In this document: positions 26,278 through 34,747 of the stretch, one piece after another
How the letters are laid out: each line of letters starts with the position of its first letter
Numbering within the stretch: the first letter of the stretch is position 1
NCBI RefSeq assembly: GCF_030269125.1
Contig: NZ_BSSM01000005.1
Span: 186,001-250,000 of the forward strand
From: Streptomyces hygroscopicus subsp. hygroscopicus
Lineage (GTDB): Bacteria; Actinomycetota; Actinomycetes; Streptomycetales; Streptomycetaceae
DNA length: 64,000 nucleotides
Direction of reading: 5' to 3'
Position numbers and translations under genes: made by a program
Notes under the pieces: model-generated
The model's database searches: none
The model's input: only the letters and a program-made list of their open reading frames with translations
What the model was told of the DNA's origin: nothing

Positions 26278-27840
26278 CTACTGCTTACCGCACAGCGAGA
26301 CGACCTTCTGCTCATCCTCCGAGAGGGTGGGGCCGGGGCTGGGGGTCGCGGACGGGGTCGTGGACGGAGACTTCGAAGATCCCGGGGTGCCCGTGGACGG
26401 GGACGCCTTCGGGTTCGTGGTCGCGGTCGTCTGGGTGAAGGCGGTACGGGTCACGGTGCCGGTGGCGCTGCCCGCGGTGTTCTTGGTGCCGCCGGTCCTG
26501 CCCGGCTTGGCGGGCTGGGTGCGCTCGGCGTCCTGACGCTCGGTCTCCTTCTTGCAGGCGGAGGCCTGCACGGCGAGCTCCTGGATCTTCGACTGGGCCT
26601 CCTTGAGGCCGCCCTCGGCGATCGTCGCCTTGACCTGCTTCTGCTGGTACGACGGCAGGTACTTGAGTTCGATCTCCGGGTGGTCCTGCTGCATCTTCGA
26701 CAGCGACACCCAGGCCAGGTCCTGGCTGATCCCGCGGTACAGCGCGACGTGCTCCTCGTTGGCGCCGACGTAGTACTGCGTCTGCGTCCAGCGGTAGCCG
26801 CCGTAGAGGCCGCCGCCGATGACCGCGAGGGCGAGGGCGCTGTAGAGGGATGCCTTCAGCCAGGTGCGGCCCTTGCGGGGCTTGGTGAAGTCGCCGTCGG
26901 CGTAGTCGTCGAAGCTGCCCGCCGGGAGGTAGCCGGTGGTGTCGCCGGAGCCGGGCGGGCCGAACTCGCCGCCGCCGTGGCTCTGTCGGCCCAGGTGGGA
27001 GGCGCGGCCGGCCGGGGTCTGCATGATCCCGTTGTCGTGCAGGTGGCTCTGGTTCTCGGCGACGGCGCCGACGACGACCGGCTGGTCGGACAGCTGGCCC
27101 GCGAGGGTGTCGCCGGTGTCCAGGTCGAGGACGTCGGCCACGATGACGGTGATGTTGTCCGGGCCGCCGCCGCGCAGCGCGAGCTGGATCAGCTCCTGCA
27201 CGGTCTCCTGCGGGCCCTGGTAGCTGGCGAGGGTCTCCTCCATCGTCTGGTGGGAGACGACGCCGGACAGGCCGTCGGAGCAGATCAGGTAACGGTCGCC
27301 GGCGCGGACCTCGCGGATGGAGAGGTCGGGCTCGACGTGGTCACCGCTGCCGAGGGCGCGCATCAGCAGCGAGCGCTGCGGATGGGTGGTGGCCTCCTCC
27401 TCGGTGATCCGGCCCTCGTCCACGAGCCGCTGCACCCAGGTGTGGTCCTGGGTGATCTGCGTGAGTACCCCGTCGCGCAGCAGGTAGGCGCGCGAGTCGC
27501 CGACGTGCACCAGACCGAGCCGCTGGCCCGTCCACAGCAGCGCGGTGAGCGTGGTGCCCATGCCTTCGAGCTGGGGGTCCTCCTCGACCATGGAGCGCAG
27601 CTGGTCGTTGGCGCGCTGCACGGCCACGCCGAGGGAGGTGAGGATGTCGGAGCCGGGCACGTCGTCGTCGAGCGTGACCAGGGTGGAGATCACCTCGGAG
27701 GAGGCGACCTCGCCGGCCGCCTGGCCGCCCATGCCGTCGGCGATGGCGAGCAGGCGCGGGCCGGCGTAACCGGAGTCCTCGTTGCCCTCGCGGATCATGC
27801 CCTTGTGCGAACCGGCGGCAAAGCGCAGTGACAGACTCAT
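26278..27840 (-). CDS. pstP: PP2C-type Ser/Thr phosphatase PstP
   Basis: 520 residues. The catalytic PP2C domain (about 1-235) has the metal-binding motifs GNEDSGYAG, IADGMGGQAAGE, VGDSRAYLLRDG, SDGLSG and GGPDNITVI. A linker and one membrane helix (about 315-335, SLYSALALAVIGGGLYGGY) lead to an extracytoplasmic domain with coiled-coil character and a Thr/Pro/Ser-rich tail. It dephosphorylates PknB and its substrates in related actinobacteria. The ATG at MSLSLRFAAG is chosen from family usage and a GAGGTG just upstream; GTG 27897 is in frame. It lies between fhaB and ftsW in the same direction. Confidence 0.95.
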   Translation of the reverse strand: MSLSLRFAAGSHKGMIREGNEDSGYAGPRLLAIADGMGGQAAGEVASSEVISTLVTLDDDVPGSDILTSLGVAVQRANDQLRSMVEEDPQLEGMGTTLTALLWTGQRLGLVHVGDSRAYLLRDGVLTQITQDHTWVQRLVDEGRITEEEATTHPQRSLLMRALGSGDHVEPDLSIREVRAGDRYLICSDGLSGVVSHQTMEETLASYQGPQETVQELIQLALRGGGPDNITVIVADVLDLDTGDTLAGQLSDQPVVVGAVAENQSHLHDNGIMQTPAGRASHLGRQSHGGGEFGPPGSGDTTGYLPAGSFDDYADGDFTKPRKGRTWLKASLYSALALAVIGGGLYGGYRWTQTQYYVGANEEHVALYRGISQDLAWVSLSKMQQDHPEIELKYLPSYQQKQVKATIAEGGLKEAQSKIQELAVQASACKKETERQDAERTQPAKPGRTGGTKNTAGSATGTVTRTAFTQTTATTNPKASPSTGTPGSSKSPSTTPSATPSPGPTLSEDEQKVVSLCGKQ

Positions 27841-27980
27841 GCGCACCTCGCCCGTCGGCTCCGAATGCAGCCGGTCGTGTCGAGCCACACTGCCCACCCT
27901 CCGGTCGGGAGCGCGCCGGGGACCGGAAGGCGGTCCTCCGCCGCGTGCTCGCTCCGCTCGCGCTCACTCATGATGTCGCA

Positions 27981-28514
27981 CTACTTCCGCAGCTCGATGA
28001 CGGTCTTGCCGATGCGGATCGGCGCGCCCAGCGGGATCGGCGTGGGAGTCGTCAGCCGGGACCGGTCCAGGTAGGTGCCGTTGGTCGACCCCAGGTCCTC
28101 GACGATCCACTGTCCGTCGCGGTCGGGGTAGATCCTGGCATGGCGGCTGGAGGCGTAGTCGTCGTCCAGCACGATCGTGGAGTCGTGCGCCCGGCCCAGC
28201 GTGATGGTCTGGCCCTGGAGCGCGACGGTGGTGCCGGTCAGGGTGCCTTCGGTCACGACCAGCTTGCTCGGGGCGTTGCGCCCGCGCCGGCCGCCGCCGC
28301 CCTGCTGACCGCGCTGCTGCGGGGGCGTGGCCTGCTGCCGGGCGGCCTGTCGGCCGCCCGCGGGCTGGGCCCGCCCGGCCTCCCTACGCGATCCGCGCTG
28401 GGTGACGCGCGTACCGAACAGGTCGCTGCGGATGACCTGCACGGCCACGATCACGAACAGCCACAGTACGGCCAGGAAACCCAGCCGCATGACCGTGAGG
28501 GTCAGCTCTGACAT
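27981..28514 (-). CDS. fhaB: FHA-domain protein FhaB
   Basis: 177 residues. An N-terminal membrane helix (about 7-29) precedes a Gln/Gly/Arg-rich linker (about 40-80) and a C-terminal FHA domain (about 100-177). The domain carries GR in ITLGRAHDS, SSRHARI and DLGSTNGTYL, the residues that bind phosphothreonine. In mycobacteria FhaB (FipA) joins FtsZ and FtsQ and is a PknA/B substrate; it is likely a phospho-dependent adaptor here. It is 10 bp after fhaA in the same transcript. Confidence 0.94.
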   Translation of the reverse strand: MSELTLTVMRLGFLAVLWLFVIVAVQVIRSDLFGTRVTQRGSRREAGRAQPAGGRQAARQQATPPQQRGQQGGGGRRGRNAPSKLVVTEGTLTGTTVALQGQTITLGRAHDSTIVLDDDYASSRHARIYPDRDGQWIVEDLGSTNGTYLDRSRLTTPTPIPLGAPIRIGKTVIELRK

Positions 28515-28524
28515 TGCCCCCGCT

Positions 28525-29397
28525 TCACCCTTCGGCTTGCCTATAGATAACGGTGGTGCTGCCCACGACGATCCGCGAGCCGTCGCGGAGCGTAGCGCGG
28601 GTGGTGTGCTGCCCGTCCACCACGATGCCGTTGGTGGAGCCGAGATCCTGGATCGTCGAGGGCGTGCCGGTCCGGATCTCGCAGTGCCGGCGGGAGACGC
28701 CGGGATCGTCGATCCGCACGTCTGCCTCGGTGCTGCGGCCCAGTACGAGGGTCGCCCGGGAGATCTGGTGGCGGGTGCCGTTGATCTCGATCCAGTAGCG
28801 GGTGCGCCCGCCGCTCATCGGGGCGGCCGCGGGGCGCTGGGTGGCGGGCTGCGGGTAGCCGTAGCCGCCGGGGCGGGCGCCGGGCGGCGGGGCGGCGGGC
28901 ATGGGGGGCGCGCCGGCGGGCATGGCGGGCGGATAGCCGTATCCGCCCTGGCCGCCCTGTCCGGGGCGGCCCGCGGGTGCCGAGGGGCCCGGTCCCTGGG
29001 CGGGGCCGGCCTGCTGGTTGCTGGAGGAGGCGAGGGTGCGCGAGCGCACCCGGTAGAGCCCGGTGTCCAGGTCCTCGGCCTTCTCCAGGTTCACCTTGAT
29101 CGGGCCCATGAAGGTGTAGCGCTGCTGCTTCGCGTAGTCACGCACCATGCCGGCCAGCTCGTCGCCGAGCTGCCCGGAGTAGGGGCTGAGGCGCTCGTAG
29201 TCGGGCGCGCTGAGCTCCACGATGAAGTCGTTGGGTACGACGGTGCGGTCGCGGTTCCAGATGGTCGCGTTGTTGTCGCACTCCCGCTGGAGCGCGCCGG
29301 CGATCTCCACAGGCTGGACCTCGGACTTGAAGACCTTGGCGAAGGTGCCGTTCACCAGACCTTCGAGACGCTGCTCGAACTTCTTCAGGACTCCCAT
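28525..29397 (-). CDS. fhaA: FhaA, DUF3662 and FHA domain protein
   Basis: 290 residues, cytoplasmic. The N-terminal DUF3662 domain spans about 1-125 (MGVLKKFEQRLEGLVNG at the start). A Gly/Pro/Tyr-rich disordered linker (about 130-200) includes tandem GYGYP-like motifs. The C-terminal FHA domain (about 205-290) has LGRSTEADV, SRRHCEI and DLGSTNGIVV. In mycobacteria FhaA binds phosphorylated MurJ/MviN and regulates lipid II export. First gene of the leftward fhaA-fhaB-pstP-ftsW-pbpA-pknB set, with a perfect GGAGGTG ahead of its ATG. Confidence 0.95.
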   Translation of the reverse strand: MGVLKKFEQRLEGLVNGTFAKVFKSEVQPVEIAGALQRECDNNATIWNRDRTVVPNDFIVELSAPDYERLSPYSGQLGDELAGMVRDYAKQQRYTFMGPIKVNLEKAEDLDTGLYRVRSRTLASSSNQQAGPAQGPGPSAPAGRPGQGGQGGYGYPPAMPAGAPPMPAAPPPGARPGGYGYPQPATQRPAAAPMSGGRTRYWIEINGTRHQISRATLVLGRSTEADVRIDDPGVSRRHCEIRTGTPSTIQDLGSTNGIVVDGQHTTRATLRDGSRIVVGSTTVIYRQAEG

Positions 29398-30042
29398 GGG
29401 GCACCTCCTCCGTCCCTTGTCGGTTCCTTGCCCTGCTCGGTGTGGTGCGGGTGGTGCTCGGTGCGTTGCCTTGCCGGGTACCGCCGGTACTGCTTACTGA
29501 TCGTATCCACGCCCCCGGCAAACAGCCGGTTCCCCCAGCCGCTCCGCTCCGAACTCCTCCCCGGCATGGATCGTAGAGCCGGGCGAGGACCAGTGTCCCG
29601 CACGCGGACCCGGACCCGTCCCTCTCCTGGGGAGATGGCCGGGACCGGTACGAGGTTGATACGTGAACCGGCACTCCTTGATACGCGCTCGGACGGCGTG
29701 ACGCTGTGCGGATGGTCACGGGTGTGGGGACGGTCACGGTCCGGGGGCGCAGGTAAGCGGTGCCGGGGACGTGCCCCGGGAACGGGAGGACGGTGGGCGC
29801 GGAGGGGCGGCCGGGTGGGGTGGGGTGGTGCGGCCGGGGTCGGTGGTCGGTGGTTGCCGGTGAGGGGTGGCGGTGGTGGCGTCCGGAGGCGGTGCGGTCC
29901 GGGGAAGGGTGCCCGCGGGCGGGGTCGGCGGTGTCCGGGGCCACCGGGAAAGGGATGTGAACCCACCCCGTACGACGTGCTAATGTTCTGCATGTCGGAA
30001 GGGGCCAGCCCGAAAGGGCGAAACCCGGAAGACACACCCAAT
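29398..30042. promoter_or_regulatory. Divergent region between fhaA and tRNA-Leu
   Basis: 645 bp without a gene. Leftwards, TACGAT near 29500 is a candidate -10 for fhaA, about 100 bp from its start. Rightwards, TAATGT near 29980-29986 is a candidate -10 for tRNA-Leu with a poor -35. Bases 29760-29960 are strikingly G-rich on the plus strand with many GGTGG and GGGG runs. Frames found here lack family resemblance. Confidence 0.45.
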
Positions 30043-30126
30043 GCGCGGGTGGCGGAATAGGCAGACGCGCTGGATTCAGGTTCCAGTGCCCGCAAGGGCG
30101 TGGGGGTTCAACTCCCCCCTCGCGCA
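30043..30126 (+). tRNA. tRNA-Leu (CAG)
   Basis: 84 bases, class II with a long variable arm (GTGCCCGCAAGGGCGT). The acceptor arms GCGCGGG and CTCGCGC pair with one wobble. The anticodon stem CTGGA/TCCAG encloses TTCAGGT, giving CAG. CCA is not encoded. Confidence 0.96.
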
Positions 30127-30133
30127 CAACGAG

Positions 30134-30180
30134 ACCGGGCCTCCGCGGTGACGAAAGTCACCGCGGAGGCCCGGTTCTTT
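30134..30180 (+). terminator. Terminator after tRNA-Leu
   Basis: A 19-bp perfect stem (30134-30152 with 30157-30175), GAAA tetraloop, then TCTTTT. Very strong. Confidence 0.93.
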
Positions 30181-30496
30181 TGTCGTTTCCTGCGGGGTCT
30201 GGTCCGGTGGTCAGTGAGCCATCTCACGTCCTGGAGTCCCTCGCCGGTCAACGGGGGTGTGGCGGGAGGCGGTTCGGGATCGTCCCGCGCGACTCGGCCG
30301 GGGCGTCGGCGACATGGCGGTGTGTCGTACGCGGGGACGTGCCGCGGGACGCTGGGCGATCGCCTCCCGGCGCCCGCTCGTGGATCTTCTTCGTCAGGGG
30401 GTGACAGGCGGCCTCCGCGGCCCTCGCCGTCTCGGGGTGTGGTGACCGAGATAGGACGCTGACCAAGTATTTCGGTGACCGATGTAATCTGGGGGC
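30181..30496 (+). promoter_or_regulatory. Upstream region of the MFS gene
   Basis: 316 bp without a gene. TAATCT (30485-30490) ends seven bases before the MFS ATG, which would give a leaderless or nearly leaderless mRNA. The palindrome TCGGTGACCGA surrounds the expected -10/-35 area, and GGTGACCGA occurs a second time about 33 bp upstream. These are candidate sites for the nearby MarR regulator. Confidence 0.45.
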
Positions 30497-31933
30497 ATGG
30501 CCACCGGCGCGCGACCGCACCCGTCCCCGCGGCGCGGGCTCGCCCTGCTCACCGCGGAGCGGCCCCGCCCCGAGGTGATCCGCACGTGGCCGAACAGCTG
30601 GTGGCTGGCCGTGGGCACGGTGTGCTTCGGCGCGTTCATGGGCCAGCTGGACGCCAGCATCGTCACGCTCACCTACGGCGGTCTGCGCGCGGACTTCCAT
30701 GCCTCGCTCGCGGCCGTCGAATGGGTCTCGCTGGCCTATCTGCTGGCCCTGGTGGCGCTGCTGGTGCCCGCGGGCCGGCTGGCCGACGCCCATGGCCGCA
30801 AGCTGCTCTACCTGTACGGCTTCGCGGTCTTCACCCTCGCCTCCGCCGCCTGCGGCTTCGCGCCCTCGCTCTGGGCCCTCGTGGCGTTCCGCGTCGTCCA
30901 GGCGGCCGGGGCGGCCCTGATGCAGGCCAACAGCGTGGCGCTGGTGACCACGAGCGCGCCGCGCACGCGGATGCGCAGCGCCCTCGGGGTGCAGGCCGCC
31001 GCCCAGGCCCTGGGACTGGCCCTGGGGCCGACGGTGGGCGGGGCCCTGGTGTCGACGCTCGGCTGGCGCTGGGTGTTCTGGGTGAACGTGCCCGTCGGCG
31101 TCGTCGCGCTCGTCGGCGGGCACTATCTGCTGCCCCGTACCCGCGCCCGTACCCGGGTCGCCCGCTTCGACTGGCCGGGCCTGCTGTTGCTGGCCGTGGC
31201 GACCACCGGCGCCCTGACGGGCGTCTCCGCGGCCTCCGGGCTGCCGGTGCCCGGCTGGGGCGTGGTCGCGTTGTCCGCGGTCGCGGCGGCGGCGGCCCTG
31301 GGCTTCGTCCGGCGCCAGCGACGGGCGGCCGCGCCGCTGCTCGACCTCGCCCTGCTGCGGGTACGGGCGGTGGCGTACGGCCTGGTGGGCGCCCTGAGCG
31401 GCTACCTGGTGCTGTTCGGACCGCTGGTGCTGGTGCCCGTCGTGCTCACCGCGCGCGGAGCCTCCGCGCTGACGGCGGGGCTGGTGCTCACCGCTCTGCC
31501 GGCCGGGTTCGCGCTGGCGGCGACCGGGGGCGACCGGGTGCTGCCGCGCCGCCTCTCGGACCGGGGGCGGTGTCTGGCGGGGGCGGCGGTCTTCACCGCG
31601 GCGACGGCCGCGCTGCTGGTCGTGCCCCCGGGTGTCGGTGGGCTGGTGCCGGTGCTCGCGGTCACCGGGCTGGGGCTCGGGATGTTCACCCCGGCCAACA
31701 ACGCGTTGATCATGGGCGCGATACCCGCGCGGTCGTCCGGGACGGGCGGGGGGCTCGTGAACATGACGCGGGGGCTGGGCACCGCGCTGGGGGTCGCGCT
31801 GGTGACGCTGGCGTTGCAGGTCGGGGGCGGCGGGGACCTGCGGGGCGGGGTCCGGGGGGCCGCTGTGGTTCTCGTGATGGCGTCGGTGGTCGCGGTGGTG
31901 GCGGCTTGGTCCGGTCCGCGGGAGGGGGCGTAG
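30497..31933 (+). CDS. MFS drug exporter, DHA2-like
   Basis: 478 residues with about 14 hydrophobic segments, the DHA2 (EmrB/QacA) layout of proton-driven drug exporters. Motif A appears as GRLADAHGRKLLYL after helix 2, motif C-like GLALGPTVGGALVSTLGWRWVFW after helix 5, and the opening GQLDASIVTL is typical. Substrate unknown. The upstream sequence and the MarR gene 450 bp downstream on the same strand suggest local regulation. The only visible ribosome signal is GGGGG almost touching the ATG, which agrees with leaderless translation. Confidence 0.9.
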   Translation: MATGARPHPSPRRGLALLTAERPRPEVIRTWPNSWWLAVGTVCFGAFMGQLDASIVTLTYGGLRADFHASLAAVEWVSLAYLLALVALLVPAGRLADAHGRKLLYLYGFAVFTLASAACGFAPSLWALVAFRVVQAAGAALMQANSVALVTTSAPRTRMRSALGVQAAAQALGLALGPTVGGALVSTLGWRWVFWVNVPVGVVALVGGHYLLPRTRARTRVARFDWPGLLLLAVATTGALTGVSAASGLPVPGWGVVALSAVAAAAALGFVRRQRRAAAPLLDLALLRVRAVAYGLVGALSGYLVLFGPLVLVPVVLTARGASALTAGLVLTALPAGFALAATGGDRVLPRRLSDRGRCLAGAAVFTAATAALLVVPPGVGGLVPVLAVTGLGLGMFTPANNALIMGAIPARSSGTGGGLVNMTRGLGTALGVALVTLALQVGGGGDLRGGVRGAAVVLVMASVVAVVAAWSGPREGA

Positions 31934-32387
31934 GGGCGTAGGGGGAAGGGGCGGAGGTGCCGCGGGGAGGGGGCGTAGTGGCGGTCGCGGGAGGGGCGTA
32001 GGGGCGCTGCGGGAGGGCGTCGAGGTGTCTGGCGGTCGCGGGAGGGGCCTAGGGGCGGCCCCGAGGGGCGTGTCCTGCGGCGGGTCCGGGGCCGGTTGTT
32101 CCGGGCGTCCGCGGAACTCCTCGGGGCCGTGCGGGGGCCGTGCGGGGGCGTTCGGAGGGAATGCCTCGGGGTGTCGTCGGAAGCGGCTCGGTGCCGGCGG
32201 ATCGGTAGTCGTGGTGCCGGCCTCCCGGTGCCGGTGCCGGGTTCCGTTTTCGCTTCCGTTTCCGCTTCCGGTCCCGGCTGCTGATGCCCGTGCCGGTGCG
32301 GGTACCGGTGGGGGCGCGTGTGCCGTCGGCCGTCCGAGCCCCGGACGGACCGGCCGTCCTTGGACACCGCCCGGCTACGCTTTCCGC
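31934..32387. other. G-rich repetitive gap before marR
   Basis: 454 bp without a convincing gene. It starts with repeated GGGGCGTAG runs, has an imperfect 27-bp direct repeat, then purine/pyrimidine-biased stretches with repeated CTTCCG near 32245-32270. TACGCT (32375-32380) ends seven bases before the marR ATG and is a likely -10 for a leaderless mRNA. Confidence 0.5.
31980..32057. repeat. 27-bp direct repeat, 51 bp apart
   Basis: The 27-base unit beginning GGCGGTCGCGGGAGGGGC occurs at 31980-32006 and 32031-32057 with one mismatch. Confidence 0.8.
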
Positions 32388-32897
32388 ATGTCCGCGCAGC
32401 CACGTCCCGACGTCTCCGCGCCCCGCCCCGCCGTCCGGGCGCCCGAGGCCCGTCTGCTCACCGAGGCCGTCACCCGGCTGCGCCGCGCGCTGCGCTCCTC
32501 GATCCGCACGGACTATCCGTGGGAGACCCTTCCCATGGCGCAGGTCGAGCTGCTCCAGGTGCTCGGTGAGCACTCGCCCGCGCGGATCAGCGACCTCGCC
32601 GCGCGCCGCCGCCTGGCGCCGAGCACGGTCAGCGGGCTGATCGGTCAGATGATCAGCGCAGGGCTGGTCGCGCGGGACGTCGACGCCGCCGACCGCCGGG
32701 CCTCCGTCGTCACCCTCACCGACGCGGGCCGCGAGAAGCTCGCGGCCTGGACCACCGCGCATGAACGCCGCATCGACGCCGCGCTCGGCGCACTGGACGA
32801 CGACTCGCGCGAGGCCATCGGGAACGCCCTGCCCGCGCTGTTCCGGCTGGCGGAGAACCTCGGCGCGGAGGCGGGGGAGGGCACGCCGGAGCGGTGA
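32388..32897 (+). CDS. MarR family regulator
   Basis: 169 residues with a winged helix-turn-helix. Helices ARISDLAARRRLAPSTVSGLIGQM (about 65-90) contact DNA, and the wing ARDVDAADRRASVVTLTDAG (about 95-115) carries the conserved DRR. MarR proteins are dimeric repressors released by small aromatic ligands, often controlling an adjacent exporter, here the MFS gene upstream. No cysteine-based redox switch is seen. The start is taken at the first ATG because the -10 TACGCT sits directly before it. Confidence 0.88.
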   Translation: MSAQPRPDVSAPRPAVRAPEARLLTEAVTRLRRALRSSIRTDYPWETLPMAQVELLQVLGEHSPARISDLAARRRLAPSTVSGLIGQMISAGLVARDVDAADRRASVVTLTDAGREKLAAWTTAHERRIDAALGALDDDSREAIGNALPALFRLAENLGAEAGEGTPER

Positions 32898-32917
32898 ACT
32901 CGGCGGTGCGGCGCCGA

Positions 32918-32938
32918 ACCCGCCCGTGGCGGGCGGGT
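32918..32938 (+). terminator. Probable terminator after marR
   Basis: An 8-bp perfect stem ACCCGCCC/GGGCGGGT with a 5-base loop, 21 bp after the stop, without a T tract. Confidence 0.45.
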
Positions 32939-32965
32939 CGTCCACAACCGGCGGGGTTGTCCACA
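32938..32965 (+). promoter_or_regulatory. Pair of DnaA boxes
   Basis: TTGTCCACA at 32957-32965 matches the Streptomyces DnaA-box consensus, and TCGTCCACA at 32938-32946 differs by one base. Both have the same orientation, 19 bp apart. Confidence 0.5.
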
Positions 32966-33048
32966 GGGGCTGACGCGGTCTCCCCCATCGGCTGTACCGT
33001 CTTGCCGAGTTGATGTTCGTGTGGGTGCGTACGGGGGAGGCGGTCGCC

Positions 33049-34518
33049 ATGGCCGGGAGCGGTGCGGGCGTCGTGGTGGGCGGGTCGGAGCACGCGGAGC
33101 CGGGAGACCGGGGCACGTCGGGGGAGCCTGGCGCTTGTCGGCTGCCCCGGGTGCGTGGGTTCGCCGCGTGGCCGCGGCAGGGTTCGCCCAAGGAGGAGGG
33201 CAAAGCGCTGCGGACGAGCGTGCCGCGCCGTGCCCACAGCGCCTTCGAACCGGCTGCCGACCGCCCGGACGCGGTGAGGGCCGTCGTCGAGTCCAACGCC
33301 GGGCGGATACCGGAGCTGACCCCGATCCGCGTCGGCCGGATGGCGGCCACCCCCTTCGCCTTCCTGCGGGGTTCGGCCGGGCTCATGGCGTACGACCTGG
33401 CGCGCACTCCCGTGACCGGGACGGGCACCCAGATCTGCGGCGACGCCCACGCCGCCAACTTCGGTCTGTACGGCGACGCCCGCGGCGGCCTCGTCATCGA
33501 CCTGAACGACTTCGACGAGACCGTGCACGGCCCCTGGGAGTGGGACCTGAAGCGGCTCGCCACCTCGCTGGTGCTTGCGGGCCGCGAGGCGGGCGCCGAC
33601 GAGGACACCTGCCGTGCCGCGGCGCGGGACGCGGCCGGCGCCTACCGCCGCACCATGCGGCTGCTGGCCAAGCTGCCGGCGCTGGACGCGTGGAACGCCA
33701 TCGCGGACGAGGAACTCGTCTCCCACGCCGACGCGCACGACCTGCTCGGCACCCTGGACCGGGTCTCGGAGAAGGCGCGGGCCAACACCAGCGGCCGGTT
33801 CGCGGCGAAGTCGACCGAGCCGCACCCGGACGGCGGGCGGCGCTTCGTCGACGCCCCGCCGGTGCTGAGCCGGATACCGGACCGCGAGGCCGCCGCGGTC
33901 GCCGCGTCGCTGGAGGACTACCTGACGACGCTGCCCGAGGACCGCCGCCCGCTGCTCGCCCGGCACGCGGTGCACGACGTGGCCTTCCGCGTGGTCGGCA
34001 CCGGCAGCGTCGGCACCCGCTCGTACGTCGTCCTGCTGCTCGACCACCGCGGACACCCGCTGGTCCTCCAGGTGAAGGAGGCCCGCCCCTCCGCGCTGGT
34101 CCCGCACCTGGCCACCGCCGGCTTCGAGACCCCGCCGGTGGCGCACGAGGGCCGCCGGGTCGTGCTCGGGCAGCAGCGGATGCAGGTGGTCAGCGACACC
34201 CTGCTGGGCTGGACCACGGTCGACGGACGCCCGTACCAGGTACGCCAGTTCCGCAACCGCAAGGGCAGCGTCGACCCCGCCGCCCTCGCCGCCGACCACG
34301 TCGACGACTACGCCCGCATGACGGGCGCCCTCCTGGCCCGCGCCCACTCCCACAGCGCCGACCCCCGCCTGATCGCCGCCTACTGCGGCAAGAACGAGGA
34401 CCTGGACGACGCCATCGCCACCTTCGCCGTGACCTACGCCGACATCACGGAGTCCGACCACTCGGCGCTGGTCACGGCGATACGGGCGGGCCGCGTAGCG
34501 GCGGAGCTCGGCGTGTAA
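33049..34518 (+). CDS. DUF2252 protein, kinase-like fold
   Basis: 489 residues, typical length for DUF2252. The family is distantly related to aminoglycoside-phosphotransferase/kinase folds. The motifs GDAHAANFGLYGD and DLNDFDETVHGPWEWDLKRLATSL (about residues 128-175) look like a phosphate- or metal-binding site. LVLQVKEARPSAL further on resembles a lysine-bearing strand. Cellular role is unknown. ATG 33049 is chosen because GGGGGAGG lies eight bases before it; the longer frame begins at 33013. It stands alone. Confidence 0.88.
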   Translation: MAGSGAGVVVGGSEHAEPGDRGTSGEPGACRLPRVRGFAAWPRQGSPKEEGKALRTSVPRRAHSAFEPAADRPDAVRAVVESNAGRIPELTPIRVGRMAATPFAFLRGSAGLMAYDLARTPVTGTGTQICGDAHAANFGLYGDARGGLVIDLNDFDETVHGPWEWDLKRLATSLVLAGREAGADEDTCRAAARDAAGAYRRTMRLLAKLPALDAWNAIADEELVSHADAHDLLGTLDRVSEKARANTSGRFAAKSTEPHPDGGRRFVDAPPVLSRIPDREAAAVAASLEDYLTTLPEDRRPLLARHAVHDVAFRVVGTGSVGTRSYVVLLLDHRGHPLVLQVKEARPSALVPHLATAGFETPPVAHEGRRVVLGQQRMQVVSDTLLGWTTVDGRPYQVRQFRNRKGSVDPAALAADHVDDYARMTGALLARAHSHSADPRLIAAYCGKNEDLDDAIATFAVTYADITESDHSALVTAIRAGRVAAELGV

Positions 34519-34747
34519 GCGCGCGCCGGGCCGTGCGAGGGGACCCGGCGGTTCGCCCAGGGACGCGGGAACCACGCGACCGGCCGTTCGCCGTCGGCGC
34601 GGGGCCGCGTCCGCCCGTCCGCGGACCCGAACCCGCCGGCGACCCCGCACGCCCCCGCGGAGGGACGCGACCCCGCCCCCCGGCCGGGATTCCGTACCGC
34701 CGCCCGCACCACCGTCCCCAGGCCGGCGCAGCGACTACGCTGGGCGG

